Part shown: in pieces, positions 10,513 through 19,189 of the stretch
Position numbering within the stretch: position 1 is the first letter of the stretch
Layout of the letters: every line of letters begins with the position of its first letter
Assembly (NCBI RefSeq): GCF_014534685.1
Contig: NZ_JACVVX010000003.1
Span: forward strand, 248,001 to 312,000
Direction of reading: 5' to 3'
Length of the DNA: 64,000 nt
From: Oryzicola mucosus
GTDB taxonomy: Bacteria > Pseudomonadota > Alphaproteobacteria > Rhizobiales > Rhizobiaceae
Notes under the pieces: model-generated
What the model was told of the DNA's origin: nothing
The model's database searches: none
What the model saw: only the letters and a program-made list of their open reading frames with translations
Position numbers and translations under genes: made by a program

Positions 10513-11232
10513 TTAAGCGTGTTTGTCGATGATCTGTCGCATCAGCGCGGCGACGTCGCGCGCATTGGGCGGATCGGAGTGAATGCAGACAGTGCCGAAA
10601 GAGACCTTGCGAACCGTGCCGTCCGTGGCGACAAATTCGTTGCGTGTCAGCGCGCGGCTGATGCGCTCTTCCGCTTGGCCGAGATCGATGGCCGATTGCA
10701 CTCGGGGAATGATCAGGCCGCCGTCGGGTGCATAGGTCAAGTCAGGAAAGAACTCGCCGACGAACTCGACGCCGAGCTCAGCCGCCGCTGTCTCATGATG
10801 GGTTCCGGCCATGCCGAACAGCGGCACCCCGAAAGGCTTGACGGCAGCCGCAATGGCCAGGGCGGTGTCCTTGTCGCGCGCGGCCATGCCATAGACGATG
10901 CCATGCGGTTTGACATGGGTGAGTTCGCTCCCTTCGGCCGCCAGCATGCCGGTCAGCGCGCCGATCTGGTAGAGAAAGGCGGCGGTCAGTTCTTCCGGCT
11001 GCAGCTTCATTTCGCGCCGGCCGAAGCCCTCCTTGTCGGGGAGGGAGGGGTGCGCGCCGACCTTGACGCCATGCGCCAGGGCCAACCGCACGGTCTTGAG
11101 CATGGTCCATGGGTCCGACGCGTGGAAGCCGCAGGCGATGTTGGCGCAGTCGATATGCGGCATGATGCCGGCATCGTCGCCGAAGCGCCAGTTGCCGAAG
11201 CTTTCGCCCATATCGCAATTCAAAGTGACCAT
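10513..11232 (-). CDS. pxpA: LamB/YcsF family protein, 5-oxoprolinase subunit PxpA-like
   Basis: A 239-residue protein with the family start LNCDMGESFGNWRFGDD, then ANIACGFHASDP and VGAHPSLPDKEGFGRREM, and a late VCIHSDPPNA. In the PxpABC complex PxpA opens 5-oxoproline using ATP. PxpB and PxpC are not in the window. Instead the gene lies 13 nt after a molybdenum hydroxylase and in the same locus as HyuA/HyuB, another ATP-dependent amide-opening enzyme. It may work with them, or with distant PxpBC. The symbol reflects family membership, not a proven substrate. Confidence 0.8.
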   Translation of the reverse strand: MVTLNCDMGESFGNWRFGDDAGIMPHIDCANIACGFHASDPWTMLKTVRLALAHGVKVGAHPSLPDKEGFGRREMKLQPEELTAAFLYQIGALTGMLAAEGSELTHVKPHGIVYGMAARDKDTALAIAAAVKPFGVPLFGMAGTHHETAAAELGVEFVGEFFPDLTYAPDGGLIIPRVQSAIDLGQAEERISRALTRNEFVATDGTVRKVSFGTVCIHSDPPNARDVAALMRQIIDKHA

Positions 11233-11245
11233 TGTTCCTCCAGCC

Positions 11246-13594
11246 TCAGCCCAAAGTGTTCGCCGCCCAGCCAGACGCGATGTGCGGAAAATCAGGCTGC
11301 GGCTCGCGGTCGTGCAACAGGCCCAAAACGCGCGGCGGCGTTAACGGCAGCTGCCGTACCGGCTTGCCGATGGCACGCGAAACCGCACAGGCGATGGCAG
11401 CTCCCACCGCCAGGATCGGCACTTCGCCCGCACCCTTGGCCCCCAACGGGCCTAGCGAGGGCGCGCCTTCATAGAGGTCGGCTGCGACCGGAACCACGTC
11501 GCCTGCCAGCGGCAGCCGGTAGGTCTCGAAATCGTTCTGCGCGATGCGGCCATCGGTGGTGATCGTCACCTCCTCGTGCAGGGCATAGCCCAGGCCTTGC
11601 ACGACGCCGCCCTGAATCTGGCCCATGATGGCGCGGGGATTGAGCGCGCGGCCGACATCCTGAACCACGCGGTAGGCTAGAACTTCGACATGGCCGGTAT
11701 CGGGATCGACCGCGACCTCCGCCTCGTGCACCACGAAGACTGGGATATCGAGCGCATCGATGAAGTGACCCATGGCGCATCCCGCCATGGCCGGGGTGTT
11801 CTTGGCCGTGAAGGCGCCGCTGCCGGTGATCGGGCCGGTGGTGGCTTGCGCATGGGCGACTACGGCCGGGATCGTAGCACCCGAACCGGGACGGCCTGAG
11901 ATTTCCGCCCGGCCGTCTCGCAGCACCAAGTCTTCCGGCCTGGTCTGCAGCATCTCGCCCGCCGCGCGCAGAAGCTTTTCCTTTACCTCGGCACAAGCCG
12001 CAACGCTGGCAGCGCCTATGGACACAGTGGTGCGACCTCCGCCGACACCGACATCGAGGCCGGCGGCATCGGTGTCGGCCTCGCGCACGATCACCTGGTG
12101 AGGCGCAAGGCCAAGCTGTCCTGCCACGATCTGGGGCAGGGATTGCATCATCGTGCCGGAGCCGATTTCAACGCCGGAAGTGACCAGCGTTGCGCTGCCG
12201 TCGGCATTCAGGTTGACGGTGGCGGCCGAAGGCCCGGTGAAGACGAACCAGGTGCCGACCGTCGTCGCCATTCCGTAGAGCCGTCCATCGGCCTTTCTTT
12301 CCAGGGTGCCGGTTTTGGCTCGCAGTGTTTCCATGCGGTCGAGCATCGGGGCAAGCACATCGTCTTCGAAAACCTGGCCCGTGGGACCGAAATCGCCATC
12401 TCCGAGGACGTTCTTTTTGCGGAATTCCATGGGGTCCAAACCCAGGAAATCGCAGATTTCGTCGGTGTGCCGCTCCAGCGCGAAGGTGTTGTAGACGCCA
12501 TTGCAGGCCCTGAAAGCACCATTTGGAGGGGTGTTCGTATAGACCGCGCGACTGACCAGACGGGTCGCGCCGACGCGGTAATTGCCGCCCAGCGTGTGCG
12601 CGGTCATCGTGGTGAGAAACACCTGCTCGCCGCCATAGGCGCCGCAATCCATCAGAACGACCGCCTCGCGGCCAACGATCTCGCCCTCGGCCGTCACCGC
12701 CGACCGGATCCGGATCTCCGCATTCTCGCGGCAGAGGCAGGTTGCCATTTCCTCCTGCCTCGTATTCTCCAGCATCACCGGGCGGCCGGTCATTCGCGCC
12801 AGAAGTGCGGTGATCGGCTCGATGGAGGCATCGAATTTCAGGCCGAAGCCGCCGCCGACCGGAGGTACCGTCACGCGCACGCGACCGGGCGGCAATTGCA
12901 TGACGCGGCCTGTGACGTTGCGCACCGTCCAGGGCACCTGCGTCGAGGTCTGAATATGGGCGCGGCCGTCTTCCCAGGAGCCGATGGCGACACGCGGCTC
13001 GAACGGCACGTGGCTTTGCCGGCCGACGCTGAAACTGCTCTCCACGATGCGGACGTCGGAGCGGGCGAAAGCTGCGTCCACATCGCCCCGGCTGGACTTG
13101 GCTTCCCAGGCAATGTTGCCGGCGCGTGCGCCGCCTTCGGTGATGACCTCATAGCCACGCCAGTCTTCATGGATCAGCCGGGCGCCGGGTTCGAGCGCTT
13201 CCGCCATGGTGAGAACCGGCGCGAGCGGTTCGATCTCCAAGATGATCGCGGCAAGGGCCGCGCGTGCCTGCTCCTCCGTTTCGGCGGCGACGACGGCAAT
13301 GGGTTCGCCATGGTAGCGGATCGTGTCGATGGCCATCAGCGGATGGTCGGCAATGCCGATGCCATAGAGCCCCGGCGCGTCGGCTCCGGTCGCAACCGCG
13401 CGGACGCCGGGCCAGGCCAGTGCCGGCGACACGTCGAGCCGGACGATGCGTCCGGCCGGCACGGTCGACCGCAGCAGCACCGCGTGCAGCATATCGGGGC
13501 GGGCGCGGTCGTTGGTGTATTTCGTCCGCCCGCGCAGCTTGTCCTGCGCGTCGCGGCGGGGAAGGTTCATGACCGTGACGGAAGCTTCAGACAT
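11246..13594 (-). CDS. Xanthine dehydrogenase-family molybdopterin-binding subunit
   Basis: The large catalytic subunit of a molybdenum hydroxylase (782 residues). It has the N-terminal a/b hammerhead (RDAQDKLRGRTKYTNDRARPDMLHAVLLRS), PVGGGFGLKFDASIEP in the cofactor region and GAKGAGEVPILAVGAAIACAV at the C-terminus, with the glutamate that acts as base in this family. Such enzymes insert water-derived oxygen into N-heterocycles or aldehydes. MSEASVTV at 13594 is the chosen start because it overlaps the 2Fe-2S gene by 8 nt; an extension upstream lies inside that gene. It groups with the CoxL/nicotinate-type rather than the bacterial XdhB type by gene order (FAD, FeS, Mo). Substrate unknown. 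Confidence 0.9.
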   Translation of the reverse strand: MSEASVTVMNLPRRDAQDKLRGRTKYTNDRARPDMLHAVLLRSTVPAGRIVRLDVSPALAWPGVRAVATGADAPGLYGIGIADHPLMAIDTIRYHGEPIAVVAAETEEQARAALAAIILEIEPLAPVLTMAEALEPGARLIHEDWRGYEVITEGGARAGNIAWEAKSSRGDVDAAFARSDVRIVESSFSVGRQSHVPFEPRVAIGSWEDGRAHIQTSTQVPWTVRNVTGRVMQLPPGRVRVTVPPVGGGFGLKFDASIEPITALLARMTGRPVMLENTRQEEMATCLCRENAEIRIRSAVTAEGEIVGREAVVLMDCGAYGGEQVFLTTMTAHTLGGNYRVGATRLVSRAVYTNTPPNGAFRACNGVYNTFALERHTDEICDFLGLDPMEFRKKNVLGDGDFGPTGQVFEDDVLAPMLDRMETLRAKTGTLERKADGRLYGMATTVGTWFVFTGPSAATVNLNADGSATLVTSGVEIGSGTMMQSLPQIVAGQLGLAPHQVIVREADTDAAGLDVGVGGGRTTVSIGAASVAACAEVKEKLLRAAGEMLQTRPEDLVLRDGRAEISGRPGSGATIPAVVAHAQATTGPITGSGAFTAKNTPAMAGCAMGHFIDALDIPVFVVHEAEVAVDPDTGHVEVLAYRVVQDVGRALNPRAIMGQIQGGVVQGLGYALHEEVTITTDGRIAQNDFETYRLPLAGDVVPVAADLYEGAPSLGPLGAKGAGEVPILAVGAAIACAVSRAIGKPVRQLPLTPPRVLGLLHDREPQPDFPHIASGWAANTLG

Positions 13595-14084
13595 CCGCGC
13601 CCCCCGCGACTTTTGCGGTCTGCCGCTGTTGGGCAAGGCAGTCGGCAACGGTGTCGACGATCCGTTCGTAGCCGGTGCAGCGGCAGATGTTGCCGACCAT
13701 CGCCGCCTTGATGTCGTCACGGCTGGCATCGGGATTGTCGCGCATGAAGGCCAAAAGGCTCATCACCATGCCGGGAAAACACATGCCGCACTGAACCGCG
13801 TCCGCGGCCTCGAACGCCGCCTGCAAAGGATGGAGCACTTGGTTGCCCGCGCTCAGCCCTTCGATGGTGACGACCTCGCAGCCCTCAAGCAACCCCACGG
13901 GTTTGAGGCAGGACGGCACCGCGTCGCCGTCGACATGCACTGTGCAGGCACCGCAAAAACCTTCGCGGCATACAGCTTTCGTGCCGGTCAGGAAGCGTTC
14001 CTGCCGCAGAATGTCGATCAGCGGCGTCATAGGATCGTCGCGAAAGCGGTAGTCCTCGCCATTCAGCCGGAATGTCACAGTCAT
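13587..14084 (-). CDS. 2Fe-2S subunit of molybdenum hydroxylase
   Basis: A 165-residue electron-transfer subunit with two iron-sulfur clusters. The plant-ferredoxin-type site is CREGFCGACTVHVDGDAVPSC near residue 40. The alpha-helical cluster domain has QCGMCFPGMV near 95 and GNICRCTGYERIV near 130. All eight cysteines are present. It passes electrons from the molybdenum site to the FAD subunit. The start at 14084 forms ATGA with the FAD gene; an in-frame extension of 25 codons overlaps that gene and is not used. Confidence 0.92.
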   Translation of the reverse strand: MTVTFRLNGEDYRFRDDPMTPLIDILRQERFLTGTKAVCREGFCGACTVHVDGDAVPSCLKPVGLLEGCEVVTIEGLSAGNQVLHPLQAAFEAADAVQCGMCFPGMVMSLLAFMRDNPDASRDDIKAAMVGNICRCTGYERIVDTVADCLAQQRQTAKVAGGADV

Positions 14085-14935
14085 GCCAGGCCCTCCGACT
14101 CGAGCAGTGCCGCCACACCGCGCTTGATCAGAACGGGAAGAACCTGCCGCCGGTACCATCCATCGGCTTCGGTGCCGTCGCGGCCATCAAAATCATTGTG
14201 TTCTGATGCGAGCGCTTCGGCGCGCTCCGGAACGCGCGGGAAGCCGCCCGGCTCAGCTGCGAACGCCTGTTCGAGCACAGTCCAGCGGCGGGCCACCGGT
14301 TCCACCGAGCCGACGGCGATGCGGCACCGACGGTCCTGGTCCAAAGCAAGCGAGACGATGGCGACCGGGTAGTCGCCCGCCTTGCGGAGCGGCAAGCGGA
14401 TGTGGGCGCTGGCGATCAGGTCGCGGCGCAAGAGGATTTTCGTCAGAATGGATTGGTCAAGCAAACCCGGCCGATCGTTCAGAAGGCTGGGGATGTCGAT
14501 GCGTTTCGGGCCGGAGGTCGTCTCCAGTTCAACTGCCGCTCCGCAGGCAAGCAGGGCAGGGGCAAGATCGGCTGCGGGAAAGTCGATGCTGCAAAGGTTG
14601 CCGCCAATGGTCGCAACCCTTCGAATTCCGGGATTGGCCGCACTTTCGGCAGCACAGACAACGGCCTCGAAGCCGGCAATACCGCGTAGCGCTTTGCCAA
14701 GCGCCTCGTGCGTGACCCCAGCGCCGATGACAATTCGGTCTGCCTCCACGATCACTTCGGACAGGGATGGTATGCGGTGAACTGCTACGACAGCTTCCGG
14801 CAGTTCGACACCCCGCAGTGGATCGCGCAGCAGCCAGGTTCCACCGGCAAGAACAACCGCGCCTTGCAGCCGGGCGGCCAATGCTTCGTCGATGCTGCCG
14901 GCCACGGTGAATGACCGCTCCACGCTCTGCGCCAT
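14081..14935 (-). CDS. FAD-binding subunit of molybdenum hydroxylase
   Basis: A 284-residue CoxM-like flavoprotein. GAVVLAGGTWLLRDPLRGV near residue 22 and GIRRVATIGGNLCSIDFPAADLAPALLA near 95-120 form the PCMH FAD-binding fold. The C-terminal CO-dehydrogenase flavoprotein domain follows. It completes the three-subunit enzyme with the two downstream genes. The start at 14935 has AAAGGGG eight bases before it; the alternative ATG 12 codons upstream lacks a ribosome site. It is the first gene after a 161-nt gap, so it probably has its own promoter or a readthrough leader from hyuB. Confidence 0.88.
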   Translation of the reverse strand: MAQSVERSFTVAGSIDEALAARLQGAVVLAGGTWLLRDPLRGVELPEAVVAVHRIPSLSEVIVEADRIVIGAGVTHEALGKALRGIAGFEAVVCAAESAANPGIRRVATIGGNLCSIDFPAADLAPALLACGAAVELETTSGPKRIDIPSLLNDRPGLLDQSILTKILLRRDLIASAHIRLPLRKAGDYPVAIVSLALDQDRRCRIAVGSVEPVARRWTVLEQAFAAEPGGFPRVPERAEALASEHNDFDGRDGTEADGWYRRQVLPVLIKRGVAALLESEGLA

Positions 14936-14970
14936 TTTTACCCCTTTAAAGATTGCCGTCTTTTGCGGCA

Positions 14971-14990
14971 TTGGAGCAATGTTGCTCTAA
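14971..14990. promoter_or_regulatory. Inverted repeat upstream of the hydroxylase operon
   Basis: TTGGAGCAA-TG-TTGCTCTAA: nine-base arms with one mismatch, 36 nt before the FAD-subunit start on the minus strand, in an AT-richer gap (14936-15096). It fits a dimeric regulator site. The only regulator in the locus is of AraC type, which normally prefers direct repeats, so the binding protein is unknown. Confidence 0.4.
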
Positions 14991-15096
14991 GCTAAGGCAT
15001 CTGTGAAATAGTAGTTCTTAGATTGTTATATCGAAAAAACAGATAGCTTCGACGGCGGTGAGCGCCGCATGTTGTGCGACGCTCTTCTGCCTTCAG

Positions 15097-17064
15097 TTAA
15101 TCCCAGTGCGCGACCGTGCGTTTCTCGAAGCTTTCGCGGAACTGTTCGGTCGTCTTGGGAAGAACCTCGCCTGTCTCCCAATCGAGGATCACCGCATAGT
15201 GGCGAACGGCATCAAGTGAATCGATCTCGCCCGACTTGTATCTCCGCGCCACCTCACCTGGGTCCGTGCGCGCCCAATCCTTTCGCTTGGCCCGGATGTC
15301 GGCGCGGCATGCTTCCGTCGCATCAGCGTCGATCTCGTACTGGCACAGATCGCGGTCGATCTCGCGGATCACAACGCCATAGTCGGTCTTGGCGCGGGCA
15401 AGCGAAACATAGTCGTCGATGACGTCTTCCATCACCTTGGCCGGATCGCGCTGCAGCGGGTCGCCGAAGCCACCGCCGCCGGCCGTGGGACGAGCGAACT
15501 CGTCGCCGGTGTGGACGGGGTAATCGGAGAACACCGAGCCGAGCCAGATGTCCGTCTCCTCTCCGGCGCGCTTCATGGTCAAGCCATGCGGCATGGAGGG
15601 CAGGCCGCCCTCGACGCCCCAGACCACCGCGCGCTCGCGGTCGCAGATGTAGGACATGACAGCGCCTTCAGCCTCCAGAAGCAAGGAGGTCTTCTGTACG
15701 CCGACGCCGCCCCGCCATTTGCCCGGACCGGCCGAGTCCTGCTTGATCTGGAACTCGGTGGTGCGGGTCGGATTCACCCGTTCGTTGCCTTCGTTGGGCT
15801 GCGACATCAGACCGGTGCCGAAGCAGGCGGTGGTGACATCCGCGCCATCCTTGCCGTTGCGGCCGCCCCAGCCGCCAGGCAGCCATTCGTAGAACATGAA
15901 GATCGGCTTTTCCGGCTTACGCGCGTCGCGCCCACCGGCCAGAAGATATTCCAGGTTGAAGGCGCAGGCGATGGCCCGCTCGGGCATGATCTTCGACCAC
16001 ATCTCGAAGATCGAGTTCATGATCTTTTCGAACGGCATCAGGAATCCGGTCACCGCGACCGGCCACTCGGCGCTGACGATGCTGTTCTTGGGAGCGGTCA
16101 CCTCGATCATGCGATAGAACCCGCTGTTGAGCGGCAAATCGGGGAAGAAGGTCTTCATGCCGGCGACCACGGCCGAGAATGTCGCGCCTGGCGCGGAATT
16201 ATACATCGACGCAATGGTGTGATGGCTTCCGGTGAAGTCGTAATGGATCTGATCGCCCTTGATCGTCATCTTGATGCGGATCGGGATCATGCCTTCGCCT
16301 GCACCGAGATCGCGGTCGATATAATCGACCGTCTCCCAGGTTCCATCAGGCAGTTCGGAGAGACGCTTGCGCACGGCGCGCTCGACATAGTCCTGCACCT
16401 CTTCCATGCCGCGCGTCACCTGATCGCGGCCGTATTTCTTGACCAGCCGCAGCACTTCGCGCTCGGCGGCTTGGGTCGCCTGTGCCTGGGAATGGATGTC
16501 GCCGATGATCGATGCCGGGTCGCGCGTGTTGGCCGCGATCATGTTGGCGACATCGGAGCAGAAGCGTCCGCGCTGGAACAGGCGCAGCGGCGTGATGCGC
16601 AGACCCTCGCGGAACATGTCGCGGGCGGTGACGTCGAAGGAGCCGGGCACCGAACCGCCGAGATCGGACCAGTGGCCGTTCGACTGGGAAAAGCCGATCA
16701 GCTTGTCCTCATCGAAGATCGGCCTGACCAGCCGCACGTCGCTGAAATGCGTGCCGCCGGCATAGGGGTCGTTGATCGCATAGACGTCGCCGGGAGCCAT
16801 GTCGCCTTCGAAAACGCGGATGACCTCCTTGCAGGTGTTGTGCAGCGTGCCGACATGGACCGCGATATCGTAGTTGCCTTGGGCGACGGAGTTGCCGTCG
16901 GCGTCGTGCAAAGCGTTCGAGAAATCGCGGTTGTAGATGACGAAGGAGTAGCAGGTGCGCAGCATCTGCTCGGCCATCTGGTCGACCGTGGTGATGAAGG
17001 AGTTCTTCAACACCTCGAAGGTTACAGGGTCGAGGCTCTGGCTGGTTTCGATCAGCTTTGTCAT
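15097..17064 (-). CDS. hyuB: Hydantoinase B / oxoprolinase family protein (HyuB)
   Basis: A 655-residue protein of the HyuB family, the partner of HyuA in ATP-dependent opening of cyclic amides such as N-methylhydantoin, 5-oxoproline or caprolactam. Typical segments are DPVTFEVLKNSFITTVDQMAEQM at the start, YAINDPYAGGTHFSDVRLVRPIF near 92, DFTGSHHTIASMYNSAPGATFSAV near 275, and a Gly-rich C-terminus AGGGGFGDPLQRDP near 540. Four bases separate it from hyuA, so the two are surely co-translated. The ring they open cannot be read from sequence. The linked hydroxylase, PxpA and aminotransferase favour a lactam. Confidence 0.88.
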   Translation of the reverse strand: MTKLIETSQSLDPVTFEVLKNSFITTVDQMAEQMLRTCYSFVIYNRDFSNALHDADGNSVAQGNYDIAVHVGTLHNTCKEVIRVFEGDMAPGDVYAINDPYAGGTHFSDVRLVRPIFDEDKLIGFSQSNGHWSDLGGSVPGSFDVTARDMFREGLRITPLRLFQRGRFCSDVANMIAANTRDPASIIGDIHSQAQATQAAEREVLRLVKKYGRDQVTRGMEEVQDYVERAVRKRLSELPDGTWETVDYIDRDLGAGEGMIPIRIKMTIKGDQIHYDFTGSHHTIASMYNSAPGATFSAVVAGMKTFFPDLPLNSGFYRMIEVTAPKNSIVSAEWPVAVTGFLMPFEKIMNSIFEMWSKIMPERAIACAFNLEYLLAGGRDARKPEKPIFMFYEWLPGGWGGRNGKDGADVTTACFGTGLMSQPNEGNERVNPTRTTEFQIKQDSAGPGKWRGGVGVQKTSLLLEAEGAVMSYICDRERAVVWGVEGGLPSMPHGLTMKRAGEETDIWLGSVFSDYPVHTGDEFARPTAGGGGFGDPLQRDPAKVMEDVIDDYVSLARAKTDYGVVIREIDRDLCQYEIDADATEACRADIRAKRKDWARTDPGEVARRYKSGEIDSLDAVRHYAVILDWETGEVLPKTTEQFRESFEKRTVAHWD

Positions 17065-17068
17065 GTCC

Positions 17069-19096
17069 TCAGCCTTTCGTCGTGATCAAGATGTTCAGGA
17101 AACCGTCGACGGTCGCGGCCATTCCCGGCGGCACCACGGTGGTGGAATCGAATTGCTCGACAATGGCAGGCCCAGTGAAGGAAGCCCCGGCGGTGAAACG
17201 ATCACGCTCATAGACCGCCGCGTCATGCGAGACGCCATCGAACCAGACACTGCGGCGTCCTACCGGCTCGGGCTCATGCGGCGAGACCTCGTGCCTGGGT
17301 ATCTCCGCTTTCGGGACGATGCCGACAGCCTTGACGGCGATACGGAATATCGAGACCGGCGCTTCCTCGCGGCGGTAGTTGAACTCGCGCTCATGCTCGT
17401 TATGGAACGCTTCGATCAGCGAGCAGATCCGCTCGATCTTCGCAGGCGCCGAGACTGCCAGCGAACGCCACTGGCCCTGATACATCATCTCGACCGTGCG
17501 CTGCAGCGCCATGTCTTCCTGCGCCACGCCTTCATGGGTGAGGCGCTCGACAGCCTGCTCCTCCATGCGGACAAAAGCCGTCTGCATGTCTTCGGGCGAG
17601 ACGGTCGAGGCATCCGCCATAAAGCTTTCGGAGAAATCGTGCTGGACATCGACGAGAAGGCAGCCGAGCGCGGAGGTGACGCCGGGATTGGGAGGCACGA
17701 TAACCGTCGGGATCGACAGTTCCCTGGCCACCGCGGCACCATGCAGCGCACCGGCACCGCCAAAGGCAACAAGGGCGAAGTCGCGCGGGTCGTAGCCGCG
17801 GCTGATGGAGAGCAGCCGAACGGCATTGGCCATATTGGCATTGGCGACCGCGACGATGGCCTCCGCCGCCTGATGCAGTTCCATGCCGAAGGGTGCCGCC
17901 ACCGTCTCCTGCACAGCTTCCGCCGCAAGGGCAGGGTCGAGCGTGATCTTGCCGCCCGCCAGGCTGGTGCCGAGGCGGCCGAGCACCACATTGGCATCCG
18001 TGTTCGTCGCCGTGCGGTTGTCGTTCTTGTAGCAGGCCGGACCGGGAAAAGCGCCGGCCGACTGCGGCCCGTTGCGAAGGCTGCCGCCTTCGTCCTGCCA
18101 GGCGAGCGACCCGCCGCCCGCGCCGATGGTCAGCACCTCGATGGACGGGAAGCGGATGGGGTAGCCGAATTCGATGTACCAGTCCTTGGTGATGCGCGAC
18201 TCGCCGTTCCAGGCAAGCGAGACGTCGGTGGACGTTCCGCCCATGTCGAAGCCGATCGAGTTGGGGAAGCCGCAGAGATTGCCGATGAAGCGGCTGGCGA
18301 TGGCGCCGGCGGCGATGCCCGAGCCGGCGAGGCGGGCGGAAAAATCCCTGACGCTCGCGGGCGTCATCACGCCGCCGCCCGAATGCAGCAGCAAGAGATC
18401 GCGCTTGTAGCCGGCCGCTGCAAGCTTGTCGCCGAGACGCGATACGTAATCGACCACGACCGGTGCGCAGACCGCGTTCGCCATCGTCGTCGAGAAGCGT
18501 TCGTGCTCGAAAATCTCCGGCATCACCTCCGAGGAGATCGATACCGGCAGGTCCGGCATGACCTCCTTGAGGATATCGCGCATGCGGCGTTCGTTGGCGC
18601 CGTTGACGTAGGAGTTCATGAAGCAGACGGCGATGGACTTGACCTCGCGCTTCTTCAGCACCTCTGCCACGCGGCGCGCATCGTCCTCGTTCAGCACTTC
18701 CAGGATCGTGCCTTCCGCGTCGATCCGCTCGCGGACAGTCAGCCGGTCACGTCGAGGGATATAAGGCTTGGCGACATCCTTATAGGTGTCCCAAAGGTCT
18801 TCCTTGTTGGCGCGGCGGATTTCCACCACGTCGCGGAAGCCTTCGGTGCAGACCATGGCGGTGCGCGGCAGGCGACGGGTGATCAGCGCATTGGTGGCGA
18901 CCGTTGTGCCATGCGAGAACATCGTCACTTCGGAGAGATCGATGCGGCCCTGCTCGACGCCGTTCATGATCGCCTGCATGGGGTCGTCGGGCGTGGATGC
19001 AGTCTTCTCGATGCGGATGACGCCGGTGTCTTCATCCATGATGCAGATGTCTGTGAAGGTTCCTCCGACATCGACGGCAACTCTGGTTCGGCTCAT
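17069..19096 (-). CDS. hyuA: Hydantoinase A / oxoprolinase family ATP-dependent subunit (HyuA)
   Basis: A 675-residue ATP-dependent subunit. The N-terminal phosphate-binding motif VAVDVGGTFTDICIMDEDTG starts near residue 6. MFSHGTTVATNALITRR is near 60, GFDMGGTSTDVSLAWNGE near 280 and AGAFPGPACY near 345, all characteristic of HyuA and 5-oxoprolinase. In the known reaction the amide oxygen is phosphorylated before ring opening. The start at 19096 follows AAAGGATATGTC; 22 upstream codons lack a ribosome site. It is first in the hyuAB pair and lies 93 nt downstream of the AraC regulator on the same strand. Confidence 0.9.
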   Translation of the reverse strand: MSRTRVAVDVGGTFTDICIMDEDTGVIRIEKTASTPDDPMQAIMNGVEQGRIDLSEVTMFSHGTTVATNALITRRLPRTAMVCTEGFRDVVEIRRANKEDLWDTYKDVAKPYIPRRDRLTVRERIDAEGTILEVLNEDDARRVAEVLKKREVKSIAVCFMNSYVNGANERRMRDILKEVMPDLPVSISSEVMPEIFEHERFSTTMANAVCAPVVVDYVSRLGDKLAAAGYKRDLLLLHSGGGVMTPASVRDFSARLAGSGIAAGAIASRFIGNLCGFPNSIGFDMGGTSTDVSLAWNGESRITKDWYIEFGYPIRFPSIEVLTIGAGGGSLAWQDEGGSLRNGPQSAGAFPGPACYKNDNRTATNTDANVVLGRLGTSLAGGKITLDPALAAEAVQETVAAPFGMELHQAAEAIVAVANANMANAVRLLSISRGYDPRDFALVAFGGAGALHGAAVARELSIPTVIVPPNPGVTSALGCLLVDVQHDFSESFMADASTVSPEDMQTAFVRMEEQAVERLTHEGVAQEDMALQRTVEMMYQGQWRSLAVSAPAKIERICSLIEAFHNEHEREFNYRREEAPVSIFRIAVKAVGIVPKAEIPRHEVSPHEPEPVGRRSVWFDGVSHDAAVYERDRFTAGASFTGPAIVEQFDSTTVVPPGMAATVDGFLNILITTKG

Positions 19097-19189
19097 GACA
19101 TATCCTTTGCGGCGGGCATGGCCCGGCTCTCGCCGCCCCTTATCGGGATGGCGTTGCAACACATGGTGGGAATTCGCCCGGGTTTGACG

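Noticed and set aside
12098-13711. A 537-residue plus-strand frame
   Set aside because: Antisense to the molybdopterin subunit; composition is Arg/His/Gly-rich with no recognisable fold.
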